Notes under the pieces: generated by a model
Databases searched by the model: none
Told to the model about the DNA's origin: nothing
Seen by the model: the letters and a program-made list of their open reading frames with translations, nothing else
Assembly (NCBI RefSeq): GCF_021390435.2
Contig: NZ_JAJVCN010000002.1
Location: 1,922,001-1,986,000, forward strand
DNA length: 64,000 nt
Source: Kibdelosporangium philippinense
GTDB taxonomy: Bacteria > Actinomycetota > Actinomycetes > Mycobacteriales > Pseudonocardiaceae
Reading direction: 5' to 3'
Program-made: the position numbers and the translations under genes
In this document: in pieces, positions 6,865 to 15,126 of the stretch
Numbering within the stretch: position 1 is the stretch's first letter
Layout of the letters: the number at the start of each line of letters is the position of its first letter

Positions 6865-7236
6865 ATGGCACAAGCATGGAATCGCGCCGTCAATGACCAA
6901 AGTCATCTGGCAAGCGGCGATACGTCAGGCGGTTTGATGTCGACTCACCTACGCCGCAGTCTCGTAATCCCGGAGGCACCTAGCCGTGTCAGTCAGTACG
7001 AGGCGCTGGACCGCTACTACCAGGGGATGGCGAACATCGTCCACGGTGCTCGCATTGCGGAAGTAGCCAATCAGTGCCTCTATGAGCTGGACGACCAGAT
7101 TCAGGACGCGGCCGAGCGGGGCCGTTCACTTTTGGCGCTGGGTCTGGCAGAACGCAACATGGTGGCGTTCTCGCGGGCCGCTGGCCTCTTCATTGAGGAC
7201 TATGTGACGCGGCCGGTAAGGCGAGGACACTGGTGA
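6865..7236 (+). CDS. hypothetical protein, 123 residues
   Basis: ATG 6865 follows AGAGGAG at about 6852. The product is mostly helical and soluble; residues 45-110 contain regularly spaced hydrophobics (YYQGMANIVHGARIAEVANQ and LLALGLAERNMVAFSRAAGL) suggesting a helical bundle. The first 35 residues are polar. No family is recognised. Its stop overlaps the GTG of the next gene (7233), so the two are translationally coupled, followed by a third overlapping gene: a three-gene unit with two membrane proteins. Confidence 0.55.
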   Translation: MAQAWNRAVNDQSHLASGDTSGGLMSTHLRRSLVIPEAPSRVSQYEALDRYYQGMANIVHGARIAEVANQCLYELDDQIQDAAERGRSLLALGLAERNMVAFSRAAGLFIEDYVTRPVRRGHW

Positions 7237-7478
7237 CACCCACGATTGTTGCCATCGGCTTAGTTCTGCTTACTGTCGGGCTCGTTGGTGTGCTCGGGTC
7301 GTACCACTACGACCTCAACCGCGTCGAAAAGCGGTTGGATCAGGTCGAGGCGGACGTCGCCGCACTAACCCACGAGTTCACGTCCTTCGCTGACTGGCAT
7401 GTGCAGGCCCTGTGGGCTCGTGCCCGGCAAGAAGTCGACCGGGAACTGGGCCAGAAGGGCGGGCAGCCGCATGGGTAG
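7233..7478 (+). CDS. 81-residue membrane-anchored coiled-coil protein
   Basis: GTG 7233 overlaps the preceding stop. One N-terminal transmembrane helix (IVAIGLVLLTVGLVGVLGS, residues about 4-22) is followed by a predicted coiled coil with heptad-like spacing (NRVEKRLDQVEADVAALTHEF), then a Trp-containing tail. Its last 8 bases overlap the start of the next gene. Architecture resembles small spanin- or SpdA-like accessory proteins in actinomycete elements, but no specific assignment can be made. Confidence 0.5.
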   Translation: MTPTIVAIGLVLLTVGLVGVLGSYHYDLNRVEKRLDQVEADVAALTHEFTSFADWHVQALWARARQEVDRELGQKGGQPHG

Positions 7479-7722
7479 CTCACATGACCCGATTAAGTTC
7501 TTGTTCAAGCTCCATCACCGCATGACCAACTTCACCCGCGAACGACCCGGACGACCGGGTCTGACCGCATGGAGCCGGGGGGTGGTGTTGCTCTTCGGGC
7601 TGGGGGTTGCGCTGCCGGTGCTCGGTCCGGCACTTGGCACGATGCCCGCAGGAGTGTGGCTAATTCTTCTTGTCGGACTGGGGCTTCGTGTGGCCTTGTG
7701 GCTCCAACGTCGTTGGCGGTAG
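7471..7722 (+). CDS. 83-residue membrane protein
   Basis: ATG 7471 overlaps the stop of the coiled-coil gene. A basic N-terminus with the pattern TRERPGRPG is followed by two hydrophobic helices (GVVLLFGLGVALPVLGPALG and AGVWLILLVGLGLRVALWL) and a basic end. Both termini are positively charged, which favours a hairpin topology with both ends in the cytoplasm. Function unknown; probably works with the two upstream co-translated proteins. Confidence 0.5.
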   Translation: MGSSHDPIKFLFKLHHRMTNFTRERPGRPGLTAWSRGVVLLFGLGVALPVLGPALGTMPAGVWLILLVGLGLRVALWLQRRWR

Positions 7723-7872
7723 ATCACCGCCCCGACACATCTATCCACCCGACCACCTCTGGCCGTCCTGACCGCCCTCATTCATCGGGGCCAATTCGGT
7801 GAGGCTCCGGCCGCCGCAGCTAGTGAATTCCGCTACTACCAACCCTTTCCCGCACTCTCACGACAGGAGACT

Positions 7873-8073
7873 ATGCCCAAAACAAGTCGCATGAAGCTGG
7901 ACCGCAAGATCGAACACATTGCTCGCCAGGACCGCAAAGACTTCTACCAGCGGCTGGAGATCGACCTCCACCGGATGTGGCGCGAAGCCGAGGAGTCCGG
8001 TGTGTACCCGGTGGATGCGCGACTCACCCAGCCGGTGCTCACCGGGCAGCCGGCCAACCCCGGTCGCCGGTGA
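7873..8073 (+). CDS. 66-residue basic helical protein
   Basis: ATG 7873 lies after CAGGAGA (7863-7869). The protein is short, rich in Lys/Arg/Asp and helical over its first 45 residues (KLDRKIEHIARQDRKDFYQRLEIDLHRMW). No domain recognised. Its TGA overlaps the GTG of the following gene (8070), so they are coupled. The 150 bp before it contain no obvious gene and likely carry its promoter. Confidence 0.45.
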   Translation: MPKTSRMKLDRKIEHIARQDRKDFYQRLEIDLHRMWREAEESGVYPVDARLTQPVLTGQPANPGRR

Positions 8074-8732
8074 CGGCGCTCCCGCACGTCGCGTTCATGC
8101 ACCAGGGCATGACCGACTATGCACACTCGGTGGGGCGTCCCCTCCCGGCTATCGACTTCACGATGGTCGTGGCCTGTCCGGACCGGGGGCGCCAGATCGC
8201 CGAGGCCTACGAGGCCGCGCCGGTCTTCGAACCAAGCGCTATCCCCGTGTACAAGGCCTTCATCCGCGAAACGGTGCGCCAGTTCCAGCTCCTGACCCGC
8301 CCCACCTGGCGCGGCGGGCTGGGCGTGGCGGTCGTCCTCTCATGGCGCGACCCGCACGCGAAGGCCGCCACCATGCTGGATGAGCTGCGCGAGCGGCGCA
8401 GGCTGCGGATTTACATGACGGCCGCCTGCGGCAACCCGCACCCGTACCTCGCCGACCATGAGAACGACATGTTCCGGGCTGTTCACGACGCCTTCGGTCA
8501 CGCGGCGACCGGCAGCGATTTTGGTCCCGACGGCGAGGAAGCGGCCTGGCTGGCGCACAGTTACTTGTACTCACCGCTGGCCAGGCGCGCCCTGACCACT
8601 GAGACCCGTGGGCAGCAGGCGGCATTGATCTACGGCAACCAGCAGGGCTTCCCGCCGCCGCAGAAGCTCTGCCTGCTGCCCGCCGCGTTCTCTGAGCTGA
8701 CCAACGTGACGTTCCGCGGTGCCGCCCGCTGA
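8070..8732 (+). CDS. phage/element-type conserved protein with His/Asp/Glu motif
   Basis: GTG 8070 is preferred over an upstream start that would overlap the previous gene by 100 bp. The 220-residue product has a strongly patterned block (nt about 8470-8640): FRAVHDAFGHAATGSDFG, a GEEAAWLAHSYLYS segment and TTETRGQQAALIYG. I recognise this pattern from tailed-phage and mobile-element hypothetical proteins, where the His, Asp and Glu positions are conserved. The spacing suggests a metal site in a helical enzyme fold. Reaction unknown. Its 3' end overlaps the next gene by 14 bp. Confidence 0.6.
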   Translation: MTALPHVAFMHQGMTDYAHSVGRPLPAIDFTMVVACPDRGRQIAEAYEAAPVFEPSAIPVYKAFIRETVRQFQLLTRPTWRGGLGVAVVLSWRDPHAKAATMLDELRERRRLRIYMTAACGNPHPYLADHENDMFRAVHDAFGHAATGSDFGPDGEEAAWLAHSYLYSPLARRALTTETRGQQAALIYGNQQGFPPPQKLCLLPAAFSELTNVTFRGAAR

Positions 8733-9375
8733 TCAGACACCGCCTCAGCCGGCTGCGGCGACGCTCACCGGTCCGGCCGCGAAGAACGTGCGGCGAGCCA
8801 TCACGTTCGTCACGTTCACGATCGCCGGACTGGTCTTCGCCTTCGGCTTCGGCAACGGCGTCGCCATCGGCGTACAGCTGGGTGTGCCGCTGGCGATCGC
8901 GCCGCTCGTCGCCCCGGCGGTTGACCTGACGGTGGTGGCGTTGCTCGTCGCCATGCAGTACCTGAGAGCGAACGGTGTCGAGACCCGCCTGCTGGGGCCG
9001 CGTCTGCTCCTCATGTTCAGCAGTGTGGCGACGCTCGCCATGAATGTCGCTCACCCGATTCTCCTTGGGGCGTATGGACAAGCGGCGTTCTATGCCATAG
9101 CGCCGCTCTTGCTGCTCGGCTGGAGCGAGGTCGGTCCCCGACTTCTGGCCGCCTTGCACGGGATGAAGCCTCAGCCAGCCAGGACGGTCCCGGACACGAA
9201 GGACGCTCCGGCGCACGCGCTTGTTGAGCGAGCCCGGCAGCTGGACGTGGAACACCGCCTGCAACACGGCCGTCCGATCACCAGGGACCGCTTGCGGACG
9301 GCGCTACAAGTCTCCAACGCAACAGCGGGACAGGTTCTGCGGGAAGTCCGCCATGTCGTCGCCCAGGACGCATAG
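8719..9375 (+). CDS. membrane protein with C-terminal HTH (Spd/DUF2637-like)
   Basis: GTG 8719 overlaps the previous gene. Four hydrophobic segments span about residues 25-145, including ITFVTFTIAGLVFAFGFG and DLTVVALLVAMQYL. The cytosolic tail (about 165-218) ends in a segment like the winged or HTH tails of element proteins (RPITRDRLRTALQVSNATAGQVLREV). This is the architecture of DUF2637/SpdB-type proteins in actinomycete integrative elements, linked to plasmid spread between hyphae. It closes the cargo operon; the next 0.7 kb is gene-free. Confidence 0.6.
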   Translation: MPPADQTPPQPAAATLTGPAAKNVRRAITFVTFTIAGLVFAFGFGNGVAIGVQLGVPLAIAPLVAPAVDLTVVALLVAMQYLRANGVETRLLGPRLLLMFSSVATLAMNVAHPILLGAYGQAAFYAIAPLLLLGWSEVGPRLLAALHGMKPQPARTVPDTKDAPAHALVERARQLDVEHRLQHGRPITRDRLRTALQVSNATAGQVLREVRHVVAQDA

Positions 9376-9693
9376 CCGCGGCGATGGCATGACTGTTTTG
9401 CTCTTCCATATCGGACTCGACTCCGGCCATGACGAAAGTAAGAAATGGTTGATTTTACAGATTTTCCAACTTTTTATCGGCAATCTGCCTATTGCCTTTA
9501 AAAAGTATAGTACGCAAAGGCTTTGGCAAAGCCCTTTTGTAAACTTAGGGTTGTGGTTTCGCAGCTTTGGCGCGTTGCGGAGGGGCTTGTTTCTGAGGCC
9601 CGCAAGACTGTCGCGGCCATCGAGGCGGTTCGCTGCCGTCGCTTGCGACTTTTTGCAATACCGAATGTATCCGAAACTGGCCATTTGACGGGC

Positions 9694-9722
9694 TTGTCAA
9701 CTTTGACAGGCCGCGCTATACA
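9694..9722 (+). promoter_or_regulatory. sigma70-like promoter
   Basis: TTGTCA (9694-9699) and TATACA (9717-9722) are separated by exactly 17 bp, a strong match to the housekeeping promoter consensus and rare in such GC-rich DNA. Transcription would start near 9730 and run through the TAATGAATG repeats and the long hairpin, over 360 bp before the next start codon at 10099. Confidence 0.55.
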
Positions 9723-9822
9723 GGTTATTAAATGTCCCGCTCACTATCATTTAATGAATGGTTTTTGATCTGAATGCAGCTGTGTTTCGCCTAATGAATG
9801 CCTAGCGCATGCGATTCATAGT

Positions 9823-9885
9823 AGGTGGGCGATGGTGACGGTTGGGTCGCATCCCTCCCTGGCCCAACGGTCACCCATCGCACCT
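9823..9885 (+). ncRNA. long imperfect hairpin, candidate structured RNA
   Basis: Bases 9823-9846 (AGGTGGGCGATGGTGACGGT and TGGG) pair with 9863-9885: AGGTG, CGATGG, TGAC and GTTGGG all find complements with two small bulges and one mismatch, leaving a C-rich loop of 16 bases. It lies 100 bp downstream of a good promoter and has no coding context. A degenerate transposon end or an origin structure are alternatives; no target duplication is seen. Confidence 0.4.
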
Positions 9886-10098
9886 TCTCCCACGACACCG
9901 ACAACAAGCTACAACGAACTACTGTGGGCTCGCGTGCCTTGCGGTGTATTCGATGCGGCCTTGAGAGTCCATGAGGTCTCTATAAGACGAGCCAGCTGCT
10001 TATGCAGCTCTGATCCGATAACTCGGACGCGTCTTCGACGTTGCCAATTTTCCGAGGTTCAACGCCTCAACGTAACGAGATGAGAGGAGGTCGTCCGT

Positions 10099-10281
10099 AT
10101 GGGCCGACGCATTCGCATTACCGCCATTAAGAAAAAGGAACCAGTCGTGGGCCTGTACGTGCAGGCGCTCATTACCTATGTCCGGGAGCTCCAAGCCGCC
10201 GAAGACCAACAACAGAAGCCGAAGTTTGAGGCTGCTACCGATGACGTCACGCCTAACCTCGGCCTTTCGCGCAGTATTTAG
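10099..10281 (+). CDS. 60-residue basic protein, 3' end probably cut by an IS
   Basis: ATG 10099 has an excellent ribosome-binding site (GAGAGGAGG, 10083-10091). The product is basic at its start (MGRRIRITAIKKKEP), then helical with a VQALITYVRELQAAED segment, and ends in LSRSI. The last codons lie in the presumed end of an IS1380-type element starting near 10264. Joining 10263 directly to 11906 would instead give a longer acidic tail ending in VDHEGD and overlapping the start of the coupling-ATPase gene. It therefore looks like a truncated gene formerly coupled to the transfer operon. Confidence 0.5.
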   Translation: MGRRIRITAIKKKEPVVGLYVQALITYVRELQAAEDQQQKPKFEAATDDVTPNLGLSRSI

Positions 10282-11905
10282 TTGATCTTGCTTGTGGTTT
10301 TGTCGATCTTGCCGTGAGTGTTTCCGACTGTGAGCGTGGCTAGCCCGCCGACCTGCTTGTGTCGGCCGCTCCGGTTCTTGCCGATCGTAGGGACAGGGGT
10401 GCGGATCAGGTGAAGGCGGCGCGGATCTTCAACCAGCCCTGGGCGATCGCGTGGGCATAGGCACAGGTTTCATCGATGCGGATCCGGACTTGCCGGGCAC
10501 CACGAGTGATTCGGGCGCCCACGTGCAGCACCAAGTTCCGGAACGTAGCGATCTCGGCGCGCGCCAGCACGGGTGTGCCGGTGAAACCCAGGATTTTCGC
10601 CCAACACACCAGATCAGTGGCCGCCAGTAACGTCTCCAGCCAGGCGGTGTTCTCCGCGAACCCACGACAGGGCAGGTTGCGCAGGCCGGTGGCCTTGGCT
10701 TGGCGGATGCGGTCTTCCACCCGGGCGTGCTGGCGGTGGTGCAGTTCCAGACCGGCGGTCTGACCGGGGATGACCCGGTCGGGGATGTCGGTGATGAACG
10801 CGGTGATCCGATGCCCGTCCACATCGGTGAACCTCAACTGGGCGCCGGGATGGGGACGTTCAGCACGCACGATGACCTTCGATCCGGCAGGCCAACTCGA
10901 CAGGTCGAGCATTCCGGTGATGTCGGCGACCCAGGCACCATCCCGGATCCCGCCCGCACGGTCGATGGCCGATTCCCATGCCTGGTCGGGAATCTGATCG
11001 ACCACGACCTGGATGCGGGCATCCACCGGGAACCCGAAGGAGAACCACACTCCCCGCTCCCGGCACGCCTGCGCGAACGCGAGGGTGGCACCGGCGGAGT
11101 CCGAGCGGGCTACCACCCGCACCGAGTCCGGATCACCCGGACGTGGCCGGGCATGGGCGGGTAACGACGCCAACGCCCGCTCCAGCACCGCGATGTGGTC
11201 TGCTGCCGTGTTCGACCCGGCGTTACCCGCCCGCAGCAGGCCCGCCAGTGCTTCGCCTCCCGAGACCTCTGGGCGGTCCAGAAACGCCAACAACGGGTGA
11301 AAACCAAACGTCCGTTTCCAGGTTTTGGCCGCGTTCTCCTTGTCCTCAGCATGGGAAATCGTGACCGTGGCGTCGAAATCGATCCGCAGCAGCCCGGTCA
11401 GGTCCGGGCCGGCACCCGCGGCCCACGCCCGTTCTCGGGCCGCCGCCCGCGCGGCGAGTATCCCCGGCAGATGCGCTTCGTCGATCCGGTCCAGCATCCG
11501 CCAGGCGGTCGGCATGCTGGCCACCGGCCCGCACACCGCATGCTGGTCACCGAAGACCTCGATGTGCGAGACACAGTCGCCGCCATCGGCGATGGCCACG
11601 GCCATGTCGGCGAACACCTGTCCTGGTGCATGCATCCACGGACCGGCATACGTGTCGACCAACGCCTCGTTCACCCCCGCGACCAGGCCGGTGTCCTGGG
11701 CCAACTCCCGCAACATCCCCACCCCGGCATGCGACACCACACCACGCCCATCAGCACTGACCTTGACCCGCCTCGACCGCTTGCTACGCTTCACCTACGG
11801 AGTGCCCTTCTGCTTGGGATCTGCTGTCATCGCAAACAACAGTTTCCCTTGCAGGACGGCACTTCCGTGCATCTATAGCCCGTGTCGCACTATTTCGCGC
11901 GAAAG
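10264..11905 (-). mobile_element. IS1380-family insertion sequence (ends approximate)
   Basis: A single transposase gene is flanked by CTTTCGCGC (10264-10272) and its inverted copy GCGCGAAAG (11897-11905), taken as candidate terminal repeats. Similarity beyond nine bases is weak and no target duplication is clear, so the ends may be off by some bases. It splits the small gene at 10099 from the transfer operon at 11928. Confidence 0.55.
10406..11794 (-). CDS. IS1380-family transposase
   Basis: A 462-residue DDE transposase of the IS1380/DDE_Tnp_1 group. Typical features: the early block GVVSHAGVGMLRELAQDTGL, then MADGGDCVSHIE-like ADGGDCVSHIEVFGDQ, LLRIDFDATVTISHAEDKEN with the first Asp, VVARSDSAGATLAF with the second Asp, and a C-terminal NLPCRGFAENTAWLETLL region. 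Length matches full-size family members (about 450-470). Start codon ATG 11794. It appears intact. High GC like the host. Confidence 0.9.
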   Translation of the reverse strand: MKRSKRSRRVKVSADGRGVVSHAGVGMLRELAQDTGLVAGVNEALVDTYAGPWMHAPGQVFADMAVAIADGGDCVSHIEVFGDQHAVCGPVASMPTAWRMLDRIDEAHLPGILAARAAARERAWAAGAGPDLTGLLRIDFDATVTISHAEDKENAAKTWKRTFGFHPLLAFLDRPEVSGGEALAGLLRAGNAGSNTAADHIAVLERALASLPAHARPRPGDPDSVRVVARSDSAGATLAFAQACRERGVWFSFGFPVDARIQVVVDQIPDQAWESAIDRAGGIRDGAWVADITGMLDLSSWPAGSKVIVRAERPHPGAQLRFTDVDGHRITAFITDIPDRVIPGQTAGLELHHRQHARVEDRIRQAKATGLRNLPCRGFAENTAWLETLLAATDLVCWAKILGFTGTPVLARAEIATFRNLVLHVGARITRGARQVRIRIDETCAYAHAIAQGWLKIRAAFT

Positions 11906-11927
11906 ACGCAGGCTAAGGAGGTCGACC

Positions 11928-14192
11928 ATGAGGGGGATTGAGCTGCTGTTCTTGCTGCTGCTGGCGGGGTTCACACCCGCTGCCGGCATTCTGTGGCTGC
12001 GGGCTGGTAGTCGGCGGACATGGCAAGCCGAACTCGTGGCCTACGTGCTGAAATTCCCCCGCGGCCTCGATCCGAGCGCGGTCGTCGCCTTCATCAGCGG
12101 CCTGTCGGGTGTGGTGGCGTCGCACTGGGAGCGGCCGGTCGCCACGCGGGCAGTCGTGCTGGAAGTGAACGCCACGCCCGCCGGGATCAACCATCACCTG
12201 GTGGTGCCGCGTTCGCTCGCGCAGGTCGTGCTATCGGCGCTTCGGGCGGCTCTGCCGAGTGTGACGGCACGCGAGGACGCGAACTACCACCTGGCACGGC
12301 CGGTGCTGGCGGCCGAACTTGGCCTCAACGACCACAATCGCAGCTTGGCCACTGACCGGGCAGGGGCGGTCAGCAGCGCCATTCTGGCCAGCCTGCAGCC
12401 CTTGATGGCCGGGGAACAGTTGGTGGTCCAGTGCGCCCTGTCGCCCTTGGGGCCGGTGTCGGCCAGCCACCAGCCGCCCCCTGCCGGCCTCTGGCAAGTA
12501 TTCAGCGGCCAAGCTGGCCCTAGCCATAAGCCCGACAAGCAGGCGGTCAAGGCCGCTCATGCCAAGCAAGCCAGGCCGTTGTTTGCGGCCACCCTGCGCA
12601 TCGGGGTCGCTGCGCCGCCGATGCGTGCCCGGTCCCTCCTGCTGCGCGCGTTGGCGGCGTTTCACACGGCCAACGCGCCCGGCGTGCACCTGCATCGCCT
12701 CGACCGGTCGAGCGAGCACGTTGGGGGCGCTCTCATCGAGCGGCGCTTGCCGCTCCTGACCTGGCCGTGCACCTTAAACGCAGCCGAACTCGCCGGACTG
12801 GTGGCATTCCCGCTCGGCACGGTCGCCCTCCCCGGCTTGCAGTTGGGCGGCACCCGGCTGTTGGCTCCGGCCGCCGACATCCCCAGCCGTGGGCGGATCA
12901 TCGGCGAGGCCACGTTCCCTGGGGCTGAACGCCCGCTTGGGTTGTCTGTTGAGGACTCACGCCGTCATTTACATGTCATAGGACCAACGGGCTCGGGCAA
13001 GTCCACGTTGCTCCTTGGCCTGATCACCCAGGACATGGCGGCGGGCCGTGGTGTGGTGGTGCTCGACCCCAAGGGAGACTTAGTGTCTGACGTCCTCGAC
13101 CGGGTCCCAGCCCACCGCCTCGACGACGTCTGCATCCTGGACCCCGCCGACGAAGAACGGCCGGTCGGTCTGAACCTGCTTGCCGCTTCCGAGGGTGACC
13201 GGGAGCTGGTGACTGAGCAAGTCGTGGGCACGCTGCACAACCTTTACCAAGCCAGCTGGGGGCAACGCACCGACGACATCCTGCGCTCAGCCGTACTGAC
13301 CCTGGTGGGCGCACCCGGCATGACGCTGGCCGAAATTCCGCTCCTACTCACCGATGCGAGCTTCCGCCGTCGGCTGGTCGGTCGCCTCGATGATCCCATT
13401 GCACTTGGTCCCTTTTGGGCGGCGTACGAAGCGTGGAGCGATGGGGAACGCGCGCAAGCCATTGGCCCGGTGATGAACAAGCTGCGGGCCTTCCTGCTCC
13501 GGCGGCGACTGCGCAACGTGCTGGGCCAAGCCCATCCCCGCCTGAACCTCGACTGGGCTCTGAATCGCAACAAGATTTTGCTCGTGCCGCTGGCGAAAGG
13601 CGTGCTCGGTGAGGAAGCCGCCGCCCTCATCGGCTCGCTCGTCGTTGCCCGTGTCTGGCAGGCCGTGCAGCGGCGTTCGATGATGCCGCAAGACAAGCGC
13701 CCCACAACGTTCGGCTTCATTGACGAGTTCCAGGACTACCTGAAGCTGCCCATGAGCGTGGCTGACATCCTCGCCCAAGCGCGCGGGCTGGGCCTCGGAC
13801 TGGCCTTAGCTCACCAAAACCTGGACCAACTCCCGACGTCGCTGCAAAAAGCCGTGCTGGCCAACGCCCGCAGCCGCGTGATCTTCCAGACCTCGGCGGG
13901 AGACGCCCACAGCCTGGCCCGTGAACTGGCACCGTACTTGTCCGCTGAGGACCTGCAAGGTCTGGGCGCGTACGAGATCGTGGCCACGCTGTCAGCCGGA
14001 GCGCGGATCGCGCCGCCGGTGACTGGTCGGACGTTGCTGCCGCCTCCGGTCACCGGATTGGCCGAGGAAGCCCATCAGCGATCACGTGAGCGCTACGGTC
14101 GCGACCGCGCCGACGTCGAAGCCGCGATCCGGGCGCGACACGAAGGCCGAGCGCCCGGTGGTGGCCTGGGTCGCCGGGAGGTGCGCTCATGA
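11928..14192 (+). CDS. conjugative coupling ATPase (TraG/VirD4-HerA type)
   Basis: A 754-residue P-loop ATPase. ATG 11928 is preferred: AAGGAGG precedes it and the longer frame upstream is antisense to the IS. An N-terminal hydrophobic helix (LLFLLLLAGFTPAAGILWL, residues 5-23) anchors it in the membrane. Walker A is GPTGSGKST (about 352-360) and Walker B FGFIDEF (about 594-600), followed by a QARGLGLGLALAHQNLDQL sensor-like motif typical of TraD/VirD4/HerA proteins. It probably pumps element DNA during conjugation. It heads a coupled operon with a 50-residue peptide, a replication-relaxation protein and a methyltransferase. No relaxase gene is visible in the window. Confidence 0.85.
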   Translation: MRGIELLFLLLLAGFTPAAGILWLRAGSRRTWQAELVAYVLKFPRGLDPSAVVAFISGLSGVVASHWERPVATRAVVLEVNATPAGINHHLVVPRSLAQVVLSALRAALPSVTAREDANYHLARPVLAAELGLNDHNRSLATDRAGAVSSAILASLQPLMAGEQLVVQCALSPLGPVSASHQPPPAGLWQVFSGQAGPSHKPDKQAVKAAHAKQARPLFAATLRIGVAAPPMRARSLLLRALAAFHTANAPGVHLHRLDRSSEHVGGALIERRLPLLTWPCTLNAAELAGLVAFPLGTVALPGLQLGGTRLLAPAADIPSRGRIIGEATFPGAERPLGLSVEDSRRHLHVIGPTGSGKSTLLLGLITQDMAAGRGVVVLDPKGDLVSDVLDRVPAHRLDDVCILDPADEERPVGLNLLAASEGDRELVTEQVVGTLHNLYQASWGQRTDDILRSAVLTLVGAPGMTLAEIPLLLTDASFRRRLVGRLDDPIALGPFWAAYEAWSDGERAQAIGPVMNKLRAFLLRRRLRNVLGQAHPRLNLDWALNRNKILLVPLAKGVLGEEAAALIGSLVVARVWQAVQRRSMMPQDKRPTTFGFIDEFQDYLKLPMSVADILAQARGLGLGLALAHQNLDQLPTSLQKAVLANARSRVIFQTSAGDAHSLARELAPYLSAEDLQGLGAYEIVATLSAGARIAPPVTGRTLLPPPVTGLAEEAHQRSRERYGRDRADVEAAIRARHEGRAPGGGLGRREVRS

Positions 14193-14341
14193 CTCGCGCT
14201 CTTGCATCCCGCTGGCAAGCCGCGGTTCCGGTCGCTGTTCCCTTCGCGTGGCGAGCGCTCTGGGGTTCGCTCAGGTCAGCATCCCTTTGCCGCCTAAATC
14301 CTGCGATGAAAAGTTGTCTCTTCTTGAGGTGCACGTCATGA
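14189..14341 (+). CDS. 50-residue peptide bridging two transfer genes
   Basis: ATG 14189 overlaps the stop of the coupling ATPase gene (ATGA), and its TGA (14339-14341) overlaps ATG 14338 of the replication-relaxation gene (ATGA again). The peptide is basic, with a hydrophobic, Trp-containing stretch (AAVPVAVPFAWRALWG) and two Cys near the end. The double overlap argues that it is translated, at least to couple the flanking genes. It may be only a coupling reading frame without a product role. Confidence 0.4.
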   Translation: MTRALASRWQAAVPVAVPFAWRALWGSLRSASLCRLNPAMKSCLFLRCTS

Positions 14342-15126
14342 GTCGCACCTACGTCACCTCCAAGCGTCTTGGGGCCCTACGCGTCACGCTCACCGGTCGC
14401 GACTGGACGGTGCTCATGACCCTGCGGCAGCTGCGGCTGGCGTCTGGCCGTCAACTGACCCGCGCCCACTATCCGGATGTGACACCCCGGCGCGCCCGGC
14501 AGCACCTGGCGAGCATGGTGCAACGCGGACTCATTGCGCGGCTACCGCGTATGGTCGGCGGCTTCCGCGCAGGTTCGGCCGGATACGTCTACCAACTTGA
14601 TCTGGCTGGCAGCCGCCTGCTGGAGCCGGGCCAAACATTCCGGCGGCCGGACGACCCCGGTGGCCGCTTACTGGACCACAGCTTGGCGGTAAGCGAGCTG
14701 TTTACAGACCTGGCTGTCGCCCATCGGCACGGTGAGCTTACGCTCGTGAGCTTCACGGCCGAACCAGCTTGCTGGCGTCACTTTTCCGGCCCCGGCGGCG
14801 GACGTCAGGTTCTGAAACCGGATTGCGCGGTCGTGACGCAGCAAGGCCGCTTCGAGGACCGCTGGCTGATTGAGGTGGACCGGGCTACTGAAGCCGTGTC
14901 CGTGGTGCAGCGCAAATGCGAGTTGTACCGGCGTTACTGGCAAACCGGGGCCGAGCAAGCCCGCTTTGAGGTCTTCCCGCGCGTGCTGTGGCTGGTACCT
15001 GACCAGCGGCGGTATGACGCCCTCATTGAGGTGTTCGGGCGGCTACCGGTCGACGTCTGGCCCTTGTTTACGGTGGCCCTGGCTGAGGACGCCGTGGCCC
15101 GGATAGCCCAAGGGGCGCACCAATGA
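14338..15126 (+). CDS. replication-relaxation family protein
   Basis: A 262-residue protein of the Replic_Relax family found on actinomycete plasmids and integrative elements. ATG 14338 follows TGAGGTG. The N-terminal 85 residues form a winged helix (LRLASGRQLTRAHYPD, then RARQHLASMVQRGLIARL), and the C-terminal part contains KPDCAVV and WLIEVDRATE, resembling the conserved D-x-x-E-x-D-x-x-T-E core of this family. These proteins are thought to act in plasmid replication or transfer initiation, possibly in place of a classical relaxase. The 3' end overlaps the methyltransferase start by 4 bp. Confidence 0.8.
   Translation: MSRTYVTSKRLGALRVTLTGRDWTVLMTLRQLRLASGRQLTRAHYPDVTPRRARQHLASMVQRGLIARLPRMVGGFRAGSAGYVYQLDLAGSRLLEPGQTFRRPDDPGGRLLDHSLAVSELFTDLAVAHRHGELTLVSFTAEPACWRHFSGPGGGRQVLKPDCAVVTQQGRFEDRWLIEVDRATEAVSVVQRKCELYRRYWQTGAEQARFEVFPRVLWLVPDQRRYDALIEVFGRLPVDVWPLFTVALAEDAVARIAQGAHQ

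Larger units (their letters stand above)
9376..10098. other. gene-free, AT-rich region with promoter, short repeats and RNA-like hairpin
   Basis: No convincing protein gene is seen here. Open frames in it lack ribosome-binding sites and show no family resemblance. The first 300 bp are notably AT-rich for this genome and contain a nearly palindromic AAAGGCTTTGGCAAAGCCCTTT (about 9516-9537, one bulge) and a small GTCG-CTTG-CGAC hairpin followed by five Ts (9638-9654). Then come a sigma70-like promoter (9694-9722), two TAATGAATG repeats (9752-9760, 9792-9800) and a long imperfect hairpin (9823-9885). The layout suits a transcribed non-coding RNA or a replication/regulatory region of the element. 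Confidence 0.5.

Noticed and set aside
9304..9684. A 126-codon minus-strand frame in the AT-rich region
   Set aside because: It overlaps the end of the preceding gene, has no ribosome-binding site and no family resemblance.
9752..9800. Replication origin iterons
   Set aside because: Only two short copies of TAATGAATG are present and no initiator gene is adjacent, so calling an origin is not supported.
11325..11927. Upstream extension of the coupling ATPase frame
   Set aside because: The extension is antisense to the IS1380-type transposase; ATG 11928 has a good ribosome-binding site.
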